Source: UMGS1312 sp964631595
Lineage (GTDB): Bacteria > Bacillota > Clostridia > Oscillospirales > CAG-272
Reading direction: 5' to 3'
Length of the DNA stretch: 64,000 nt
Assembly (NCBI GenBank): GCA_964631595.1
Contig: CAZVXL010000002.1
Location: forward strand, 1 to 64,000
Numbering within the stretch: position 1 is the first letter of the stretch; the number at the start of each line of letters is the position of its first letter. Below the pieces are notes generated by a model. That model saw only the letters and a list, made by a program, of their open reading frames with translations. It was not told the origin of the DNA and did no database searches. Positions 58,075 to 64,000 of this stretch are shown here, piece by piece. A program made the translations under genes and the position numbers.

Positions 58075-58473
58075 TTAGTGACAGCCGCCGCAGCTTGAGC
58101 AGTCGTGAGCGCAGGGCTTGTGACCTGTTATCGCATACTCAAGCTCGGATACGATCTCGTTGTAGTAGGAATCGTACTCCTCCTTGGCTCTTGCGTAGTC
58201 GGAGTATACGTCAAGTCCCGTGATCTGAGTGTAAAGCTCCTCAAGCCTGTTTTCGATGTTGCGGATAACGTCCTCGTCGCGCTCCTCCTTGGAATATTCC
58301 TCGGACAGAGCGGTCTGGTGTACGTTGTATTCCGTGATGAGTGCATTGAGCTCATGAGACTCATTGTAGACGGCAGCCGCAGCCTTGAGAGCGGCGCATC
58401 TGGGATCGTTCTTGATCTCCTCACCGAGGGCGTGGATCATTTCGACGATTTTTTCACTGAGAATGTTTTCCAT
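58075..58473 (-). CDS. ymcA: YlbF/YmcA-family protein (RicA/RicF), Cys/His-rich C-terminus
   Basis: 132 residues, all-helical Com_YlbF family. In Bacillus YmcA (RicA) and YlbF (RicF) with YaaT form a complex carrying iron-sulfur clusters that promotes RNase Y-dependent mRNA processing, biofilm, competence and sporulation. The position between miaB and mutS is that of YmcA in Bacillus. The last 15 residues hold CAHDCSSCGGCH: four Cys and two His, suitable to bind a cluster. YmcA versus YlbF identity rests mostly on position. Confidence 0.82.
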   Translation of the reverse strand: MENILSEKIVEMIHALGEEIKNDPRCAALKAAAAVYNESHELNALITEYNVHQTALSEEYSKEERDEDVIRNIENRLEELYTQITGLDVYSDYARAKEEYDSYYNEIVSELEYAITGHKPCAHDCSSCGGCH

Positions 58474-58508
58474 AATTATTTATCCTTTCGCATAAAAGCA
58501 ATTTTTGA

Positions 58509-59918
58509 TCAGATGATCTCTCCGCGGAGAGAGAAGGTGTCTGCGGCGGTGATACGCACCGGAATGAGCTTGCCGATCAGATCGGGAGAGCCCGCAAAGT
58601 GTATCGGTCTGACGGGATCGCCCCTGCCTGTCAGCATGGCACTGTCCGTGCGGCTGACCTCGTCTGCGAGAACTGTCATTTCCCGACCTATAAAGCGCCT
58701 GTTCCGTCTGAGGGATATCTCATCCTGAACGGAGAGCAGCCTCTTGTAGCGCTCGTTTGATACCGCCTTCGGTATCTGGCAGTCCATTTCTGCCGCCGGA
58801 GTTCCCGTGCGCGGGGAATAGATGAAGGAGAATATCATGTCGTATTCCACCGCACGTATTATATCAAGTGTCGCCTCAAAGTCCGCATCCGTTTCGGACG
58901 GGAAGCCGACGATGATATCGGAGGTTATGCTGACGTCGGGCACGGAGGATTTCAGCTTTTCTATGATCCTCATGTAATCCTCGGCTGTGTATTTGCGGTT
59001 CATCTTCTTCAGTATGACGTTTGAGCCGGACTGAACGGGCAGATGAAAGTGGGGGATCACCTTGTCCTCCTCCGCCATTACCGCGATCAGCCTGTCGGAG
59101 GCATCCTTCGGGTGGCTCGTCATAAAGCGGAGCTTGAAATCTCCGGAGATGCGGCATATGGCGCGTATGAGATCGGCAATGTCCATGCCGAAATCCGTGC
59201 CGTTTCCGTAGGAATTGACGTTTTGCCCCAAAAGGGTGATGTCATGCGCCCCGTTTGCGATAAGCTGCTCCGCCTCCGCAAGGATAGCCTCGGGGCTTCT
59301 GCTTCGCTCACGTCCTCTTGTGTACGGGACGATGCAGTAGGAGCAGAAGTTGTTGCAGCCGTACATCACGGAGAGCCACGCTCGGTGAGCCTTCTCCGGC
59401 GCGGAGGGAATACCCTCAGTAATGGCGAATTCACCCATGCAGGATTCGATGCGCCTCGGCGCTCCGGTCAGCGCACCCCATATCAGCTCGGCAAGCTTTG
59501 CAAGTGAGCCGGTGTCGAAAACGAAGCTGACATACGGGTAGCTGAATTTCAGCTTGTCCGCACGGTGCCCCTGCGTGACCATACAGCCGCCCACGCCGAT
59601 GATGACCTCGGGGTCTGCCTCACGAATGTGCTTGTAGGAGCCGATTATAGAGAGTGCTTTCTTTTCCGCGTGCTCTCTGACGGCACAGGTGTTGACAAGG
59701 ATAAGCTTTGATTCCTCGGGAGAGTCCACCTTGCGGTAGCCCATTGATACGGCGATCCCCGCCATTCGTTCGCTGTCCGCCTCGTTCTGCTGACAGCCGA
59801 AGGTCTTTACAAATACCCCCGGAGCACAGTCACCGACCTTGCCCTCGGCGGCAAAGAGCGCCCTGACCCTTTCCGCATATCCGAAGATGTTCTTCGGAAA
59901 TTCAAGTATACTGTTCAT
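58509..59918 (-). CDS. miaB: tRNA-2-methylthio-N6-dimethylallyladenosine synthase MiaB
   Basis: 469 residues. Radical SAM methylthiotransferase that adds a methylthio group to i6A37 of tRNAs. The UPF0004 domain with three cluster Cys (KTFGCQQNEADSE, VNTCAVREHAEKK, GVGGCMVTQ), radical SAM motif CNNFCSYC, and C-terminal TRAM domain (about 400-469). HFHLPVQSGSNVILKKMNR is typical. AAAAGGAA upstream. It follows apbE by 22 bases, so it shares the long operon starting at 61995. Confidence 0.95.
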   Translation of the reverse strand: MNSILEFPKNIFGYAERVRALFAAEGKVGDCAPGVFVKTFGCQQNEADSERMAGIAVSMGYRKVDSPEESKLILVNTCAVREHAEKKALSIIGSYKHIREADPEVIIGVGGCMVTQGHRADKLKFSYPYVSFVFDTGSLAKLAELIWGALTGAPRRIESCMGEFAITEGIPSAPEKAHRAWLSVMYGCNNFCSYCIVPYTRGRERSRSPEAILAEAEQLIANGAHDITLLGQNVNSYGNGTDFGMDIADLIRAICRISGDFKLRFMTSHPKDASDRLIAVMAEEDKVIPHFHLPVQSGSNVILKKMNRKYTAEDYMRIIEKLKSSVPDVSITSDIIVGFPSETDADFEATLDIIRAVEYDMIFSFIYSPRTGTPAAEMDCQIPKAVSNERYKRLLSVQDEISLRRNRRFIGREMTVLADEVSRTDSAMLTGRGDPVRPIHFAGSPDLIGKLIPVRITAADTFSLRGEII

Positions 59919-59940
59919 AAGATTTCCTTTTCCCGCTGAG

Positions 59941-61044
59941 CTACCCGATAACGGTGTCGGAAACAGCGGCGCCGTCCGCCCCGTCCGTCTCGGCTGTAAG
60001 AGCGACTGATTCCTCGGAGTAGTCCTTGCTTATTTCGAATTTTCCGTCCTCAAGACCGTCGGTGAGCATGATCTTCCCGTCACTGCCTATGAATACCGCT
60101 TCAAAGGCGATCTCGCCCGAGCGGTAGAACTCGATTCCGGCATCATATCCCATGACCATCAGAGCGGTTGACAGAGCATCGGCGGCGGCACCGTTCTGCG
60201 ACATCACCGCAACACTTGACAGCCCCGAATCGGAGGGACGTCCCGTGGCGGGATCAATGATGTGATGATACCTCACGCCGTCCTCAATGAAGAATTGCTC
60301 GTAGTCGCCGGCGACGGAAACGAATCCGCCCTCCGTGTACAGATATCCGACAACTCCGTCGGTGTCAAACGGATTTGCAATGCCGATCTTAAACGGACTG
60401 CCGTTCGGCTTGTCACCGAATACGCCGACCGTCCGCCCCGCGGAAACTATTCCGTAGGACACGCCCGAATCGAAAAGGTATTCCGCAAGCTTTTGCGCGG
60501 CATAGCCCTTGCCGATGCCGCCGAGATCGAGCTTTGTCTTGCTGTTCTTCTTGCGTACCGTGTCCCCGTCAAGCTCAATGTTGTCCGTTCCCGCCGCCGC
60601 AAGAGCTATGCTTATCTGCTCCTCGCTCGGAACGGGGCCGCCGTCCTTGACATTCCAAAGAGAGGTGAGCGTGCCGAGAGCGGGATCGTATGCGCCGCCC
60701 GTCACGGCAGATATCTCCACGGCGCTTGAGAGCACGTCGGTGAATATCGGATCGGCATCGAAAAGCGCGTTTACATCGGAATTGAAGCTGTACACCTCCG
60801 AGCCGACCTCGGTGGAGGACAGCGCTCTCTCTATCTCTGCGGTAAGAGATTCACAGCGATCGAAAAGCTCCTCGGGATCGCTGACCTCGTCGGAGATCTC
60901 GGTGATGCTGCCGCATTTGAGAGAGAAGACCGTGTCCATGGCAACGTAGTCTCTTGCAAAGGAGTATTCATCCTCGCCGGATGAGCAGCCGCACACGGCG
61001 ACGGCGCATATCAGTGCCAAAATAAAGCAGGCTGTTCGTTTCAT
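59941..61044 (-). CDS. apbE: FAD:protein FMN transferase ApbE, lipoprotein
   Basis: 367 residues from ATG 61044 (GGAGAAGAA upstream). The frame is open for another 177 codons, but that part overlaps the Gx gene in a different frame and lacks a start signal. Signal with lipobox (ICAVAVCGC), so an outer-face lipoprotein. Transfers FMN to Thr of partner flavoproteins such as RnfG/NqrC. GGIGKGYAAQKLAEYL, HHIIDPATGRPS and AADALSTALMVMG are hallmarks. Neighbours NusG-II and Gx genes are its usual partners in Clostridia. rnf genes are not in this window. Confidence 0.93.
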   Translation of the reverse strand: MKRTACFILALICAVAVCGCSSGEDEYSFARDYVAMDTVFSLKCGSITEISDEVSDPEELFDRCESLTAEIERALSSTEVGSEVYSFNSDVNALFDADPIFTDVLSSAVEISAVTGGAYDPALGTLTSLWNVKDGGPVPSEEQISIALAAAGTDNIELDGDTVRKKNSKTKLDLGGIGKGYAAQKLAEYLFDSGVSYGIVSAGRTVGVFGDKPNGSPFKIGIANPFDTDGVVGYLYTEGGFVSVAGDYEQFFIEDGVRYHHIIDPATGRPSDSGLSSVAVMSQNGAAADALSTALMVMGYDAGIEFYRSGEIAFEAVFIGSDGKIMLTDGLEDGKFEISKDYSEESVALTAETDGADGAAVSDTVIG

Positions 61045-61094
61045 TTTTCTTCTCCGTTTATATGTTTTCGGATAGTGTATCCTATGCGTGAGCA

Positions 61095-61637
61095 TTATTT
61101 CCCATGCCCCGTGAGCACGGACGTGCCCTTGAGCACGGTCGGGTACGAGAGATTCAGAAGTATTCCGGTAAAGCCGCCGCAGAGCAGACCGACAAGCAGC
61201 ATCCAGCCCAGAAGCGCGGCGGCGGGAAGCCCGAGAAGCACCGTGGCGCAGATCACCTGAGCCGTGTTGTGAAGGACGGCGGAGATCACGCTCTTGCCGA
61301 AGAAGCTGAGCCTTTTTGAGGAGTGGCAGAGAGCTATCCCGATAAAGGAAAGAAGCGCACCGGAGAGGGAATACATCGCAGATGTGATATTCCCGAACAG
61401 AATGAACATCAGCAGAACGCGCGATAGCGATACCGCCGCTCCGCATCGTCTGCCCATAACGGAGGTGCAGAGCAGAACGGCGACGTTGGCAAGCCCGAAC
61501 TTTGCGCCTGCGATCGGAAGAAGCCCCGCGGGAAACAGTATGCTCTCGGCATATGAGAGCATTAGTGAGAGACACAGAAATGCGGCACTTGCCGTAAGCC
61601 GTCGGAGCCTGTCAGCGCCCGAGGATGCAGTCGGCAT
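61095..61637 (-). CDS. Gx transporter family protein (heptaprenyl diphosphate synthase component I-like)
   Basis: 180 residues with about five membrane helices. ATG 61637 follows the strong site GGGAGGTGA; the longer frames begin without a site. The diagnostic segment is ESILFPAGLLPIAGAKFGLA followed by NVAVLLCTSVMG. The family is often annotated as heptaprenyl diphosphate synthase component I but is more likely a membrane transporter of the ECF-S-like type. It overlaps the preceding NusG-II gene by 26 bases and apbE follows after 50. Confidence 0.85.
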   Translation of the reverse strand: MPTASSGADRLRRLTASAAFLCLSLMLSYAESILFPAGLLPIAGAKFGLANVAVLLCTSVMGRRCGAAVSLSRVLLMFILFGNITSAMYSLSGALLSFIGIALCHSSKRLSFFGKSVISAVLHNTAQVICATVLLGLPAAALLGWMLLVGLLCGGFTGILLNLSYPTVLKGTSVLTGHGK

Positions 61638-61995
61638 CTTCCTCACCTCCCGCATATTTGATATCTCCGACACGGACGAGCACTCTTGCTGGAGCACATA
61701 CGATGGGACGGGAGGGATCGTCGGTCATGCCGGCGGCAACGCAAAGCCCGTCCTCACAGCTGCTCTCCGAGATGCATACGAGCCCGTCCTTTATTCGGAG
61801 CGTCAGCGTGTAGCCCTCGGAATGAATGACCTCGGTACGGTCCTTCAAGAGCGGGTAGGTGAAGCTGCCCGAGGAGGTACGCACGTATACCGTGTCCGAG
61901 TGATTTCCGAGAGAGGGATACAGGATAAGGACAGCCGCGACCGCAAGCACGGCAATGCACACGGCGATATCGGCAACGGAAAGCTTGGTCTTCAC
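61612..61995 (-). CDS. NusG domain II-containing protein
   Basis: 127 residues, start codon GTG. One N-terminal membrane helix (VADIAVCIAVLAVAAVLILY), then an outside NusG_II fold ending ISESSCEDGLCVAAG and PIVCAPARVLVRV, whose three Cys are conserved in the family. Function unknown; members accompany Gx transporter and apbE genes. GGAGGGG lies upstream though somewhat far (about 11 bases). First gene of the eight-gene operon. Confidence 0.88.
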   Translation of the reverse strand: MKTKLSVADIAVCIAVLAVAAVLILYPSLGNHSDTVYVRTSSGSFTYPLLKDRTEVIHSEGYTLTLRIKDGLVCISESSCEDGLCVAAGMTDDPSRPIVCAPARVLVRVGDIKYAGGEEDADCILGR

Positions 61996-62033
61996 CGTAT
62001 CACGCCCCTCCGTTTTGCAAAAATACTCATTGT

Positions 62034-62062
62034 ATTATATCATTTTTCGTCGTCTCTGTCAA
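62034..62062 (-). promoter_or_regulatory. Consensus promoter of the NusG-II-to-tgt operon
   Basis: Minus strand: TTGACA (62062-62057), 17 bases, TATAAT (62039-62034), with an extended TGA before it. Perfect match at both boxes. Confidence 0.9.
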
Positions 62063-62116
62063 TGACTCTTGAGCATCAAAGCCATATTTGCGGGAGAGCA
62101 TATTGCTCTTTCTCAA

Positions 62117-62145
62117 TTGACATCCGACTCGGCATGGAGTATAAT
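62117..62145 (+). promoter_or_regulatory. Consensus promoter of the 62181-63983 pair
   Basis: TTGACA (62117-62122), 17 bases, TATAAT (62140-62145). It diverges from the promoter at 62034-62062. Confidence 0.9.
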
Positions 62146-62180
62146 GTATGTAATAGCAAACAGATTTCGGAGGATGGGCG

Positions 62181-62801
62181 ATGTTAAGCGTAGACAATGT
62201 CAGAGTAATGAATATCGAGGGAGCCATACGCGGGGCGAGAAACCCGATGAACAGCTGGCATCTCAGCGACAGCTATACCGATGATACGGGTGTGTTCCGC
62301 CTCGGGAAGGCGGATCTTGATCTCGGACACCGACTTGCCGTGTCCGGAAGCGATCACAGGAAATTTCTCCGTCAGGTGTTCGTTTCCTGCGACGTCTGCG
62401 CCCCGATATACTGGTGGAAGGAGTTTGACACGTATAAGGTGGGAACGGTGGCAAATTCGACGAGCACCATGCACAAGATACACGCAAAAAGCTTTGAGAG
62501 CGGCGATTTCAGCACGGATCATCTGACAGAGGGCGGTATGGCGGCGCTTGAGACTCTGCTCGTGTATCTTGAGGAGTGCCGTGTCCGCTTCAATGAGACC
62601 AAGGACAAGAGCGCATGGTACGATATCATATCTCTCCTGCCGTCAAGCTATGAGCAAACGCGCACCCTCAGCATGAATTACGAGAATCTCATCAACATAT
62701 ACTATGCCCGCAGGAACCATAAGCTCTGCGAGTGGCATACCTTCTGCGATTTCATAAAAGAGCTCCCTTATGCAAATGAGTGGATACTTATAAAGGACTG
62801 A
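62181..62801 (+). CDS. Conserved-looking protein of unknown function
   Basis: 206 residues. ATG 62181 with CGGAGGA seven bases before. No signal peptide or membrane helix, so cytoplasmic. I recognise no named function. Striking blocks are RGARNPMNSWHLSDS near the start, SGSDHRKFLRQVFVSCDVCA, PIYWWKEFDTYKVGTVANST, MHKIHAK and MNYENLINIYYARRNHKLCE followed by WHTFCDFI. Arg/His/Asn/Tyr/Trp density hints at an enzyme or nucleic-acid-binding protein. The sequence style reminds me of proteins seen in Firmicute phages and of distant ThyX-like thymidylate synthases, but the ThyX motif RHRxxSxNxxSxR is absent. This is speculation. It shares an operon with the CDF gene (3-base gap). Confidence 0.8.
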   Translation: MLSVDNVRVMNIEGAIRGARNPMNSWHLSDSYTDDTGVFRLGKADLDLGHRLAVSGSDHRKFLRQVFVSCDVCAPIYWWKEFDTYKVGTVANSTSTMHKIHAKSFESGDFSTDHLTEGGMAALETLLVYLEECRVRFNETKDKSAWYDIISLLPSSYEQTRTLSMNYENLINIYYARRNHKLCEWHTFCDFIKELPYANEWILIKD

Positions 62802-62804
62802 GCC

Positions 62805-63983
62805 ATGAGAGAAAATGAACAGATCTTGCCGGAGGAGCGCTTCAGAATAGGTAGGGTCGCCGGTATCATCGGAATATGCGTGAATCTTGCGCTGTTTGCC
62901 GTAAAGCTTATCGTGGGTCGTTCCTCCGACAGCGTTTCCGTGGCGGCGGATGCCGTTAACAATCTGTCCGATGCAATGTCCTCGGTGCTTGTGCTTGCCG
63001 GCTACGTCATGGCGGCAAAGCCCGCGGATAAGGAGCACCCGTTCGGTCACGCACGAATGGAATATCTGTGCGGACTCTTTATTGCCGTAATAGTTACGGT
63101 GCTCGGCATCGAGACACTGAGAAGTGCGGTAGGTAATATTTTCGGTGGGAATGCGGACACGGGATATTCCGTGACGGCTGTCGCGGTCATGGCTTGTACG
63201 GCGCTTGCAAAGGTCGGACTCGCGGTGTTCTACAGAGTGCTCGGAAAAAGGATAGATTCCCAGTCTCTGAGAGCCTCCGCCGCCGACAGCATCGGAGACG
63301 TTGCCGCGACCTGCGCGGTCATATTCGGTATGCTCCTCACTCCGTATCTCGGCAGTCGCACCGACGGCATATTCGGTATGCTTATCGGCGCGTATATCGT
63401 GGTGCTTGGCGTAAAGCTGATAATGGAATCGGCGGGAACACTGCTCGGAACAGCCCCCGATGCGGAGCTTGTTTCGAGAGTGATCGGCGGCATAAAGAAA
63501 TATGACGGCGTTCTCGGTATACACGATCTGGTGATCCACAGCTACGGCGCGGGAGAGGTGTTCGCCACAGTCCACGTCGAGGTGGACGCGGAGCGCGATC
63601 CCCTCGAGACGCACGATATGATAGACAATATCGAGGCGGAGCTCATGAAAGATCAGGGAATATCCATGGTCATACATATGGATCCCGTGTGTCTGTCGGA
63701 TCCGAGGACAAACGCTCTGCGCGAGACGGTGGCACAGATAGTCCTTGACGTGTCGGAGCAGACCGGCTTTTCGGCTTCGATGCACGATTTTCGCGTGGTG
63801 TGGGGCGTTACGCACACAAATCTCATATTCGATGTGGCAGTGGGTGACGATATGCCGCTTACCGATACGGAGCTGTCCGAGCTACTGTCGGATAAGATCG
63901 GGGCTCTTGACGGCACATATAACGCCGTTATCTGCATCGACAGAGACTATCATTCAACAAGATTCGGCAGGGAAATGAAGTGA
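62805..63983 (+). CDS. Cation diffusion facilitator (CDF) family metal efflux protein
   Basis: 392 residues, complete. Six membrane helices with metal-binding site ADAVNNLSDAMSS (helix 2) and SAADSIGDVAATC (helix 5), plus HPFGHARMEYLCGLF. The cytoplasmic CDF domain (ETHDMIDNIEAELM, VIHMDPVC) follows, then an extra C-terminal 70-80 residues (SASMHDFRVVWGVTHTNLIF, then DVAVGDDMPLTDTELS), as in long CDF forms. Exports Zn2+, Fe2+, Mn2+ or Co2+; substrate not decidable. Co-transcribed with the preceding unknown gene. Confidence 0.92.
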   Translation: MRENEQILPEERFRIGRVAGIIGICVNLALFAVKLIVGRSSDSVSVAADAVNNLSDAMSSVLVLAGYVMAAKPADKEHPFGHARMEYLCGLFIAVIVTVLGIETLRSAVGNIFGGNADTGYSVTAVAVMACTALAKVGLAVFYRVLGKRIDSQSLRASAADSIGDVAATCAVIFGMLLTPYLGSRTDGIFGMLIGAYIVVLGVKLIMESAGTLLGTAPDAELVSRVIGGIKKYDGVLGIHDLVIHSYGAGEVFATVHVEVDAERDPLETHDMIDNIEAELMKDQGISMVIHMDPVCLSDPRTNALRETVAQIVLDVSEQTGFSASMHDFRVVWGVTHTNLIFDVAVGDDMPLTDTELSELLSDKIGALDGTYNAVICIDRDYHSTRFGREMK

Positions 63984-64000
63984 GCACCGATACGAGATTC

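Noticed and set aside
61045..61575. 177-codon N-terminal extension of apbE
   Set aside because: It overlaps the Gx gene in another frame, is Arg/Ser-rich without a domain, and the lipoprotein signal with a good ribosome site starts at 61044.
1..64000. tRNA, rRNA, tmRNA, RNase P or SRP RNA genes, CRISPR arrays and insertion sequences
   Set aside because: By eye no characteristic cores (for example a T-loop GGTTCGAATCC-type run or evenly spaced repeats) or transposase frames were seen in the gaps; a covariance search would be needed to exclude divergent RNAs.

Overview
The window reads as a spore-forming Firmicute of the class Clostridia, probably an anaerobic gut lineage. The reasons are the gene order, which matches known Bacillus/Clostridia chromosomal blocks (yicC-remA-gmk-rpoZ-priA-def-fmt-rsmB-rlmN-prpC-pknB-rsgA-thiN-spoVM; yqfC-yqfD-phoH-ybeY-era-recO-mutS2; miaB-ymcA/ylbF-mutS-mutL), four sporulation genes, AGGAGG-type ribosome sites, a dockerin-bearing surface protein and a fairly GC-rich coding sequence. 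Order and genus cannot be decided from the sequence alone. I saw no rRNA, tRNA, CRISPR array, insertion sequence or prophage.

Layout. 1-2850: a repeat-bearing non-coding stretch, a soluble UDP-sugar dehydratase and a TetR regulator with a palindromic operator over its own promoter. 2890-13.5 kb: cell-surface functions. These are a 1191-residue dockerin protein, a membrane-anchored cell-wall amidase sharing the same Cys/His repeats, an iron alcohol dehydrogenase, a divergent pair (phosphodiester glycosidase plus an unknown membrane-anchored protein) and a small lipoprotein. 13.7-27.2 kb: a long housekeeping cluster covering RNA metabolism, nucleotide supply, replication restart, N-terminal formyl handling, rRNA modification and a kinase/phosphatase pair. 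It ends in a 22-codon spoVM gene.

27.3-43.3 kb is mostly on the minus strand: aminotransferase-ppa-obgE-asnS, secA with two unknown membrane proteins, hom, a GH3 beta-glucosidase-trpS-DUF3006 operon, and ylbJ. At 43.3 kb ylbJ diverges from yqfC, with sigma-E-like promoter sequences between them. The plus-strand run yqfC-yqfD-phoH-ybeY-era-recO-mutS2-rhaB goes to a bidirectional terminator at 52.1 kb. From 62.0 back to 52.2 kb an eight-gene minus-strand operon (NusG-II protein, Gx transporter, apbE, miaB, ymcA-like, mutS, mutL, tgt) starts at a consensus promoter. The last 1.9 kb holds a conserved protein of unknown function and a CDF metal exporter behind another consensus promoter.

Most transcription units are bounded by recognisable sigma-A promoters and stem-loop/T-run terminators. 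The most useful new items are the tiny spoVM gene, the sigma-E-like elements at the ylbJ/yqfC divide, the repeat family shared by two neighbouring secreted proteins, and the unassigned protein at 62181-62801.
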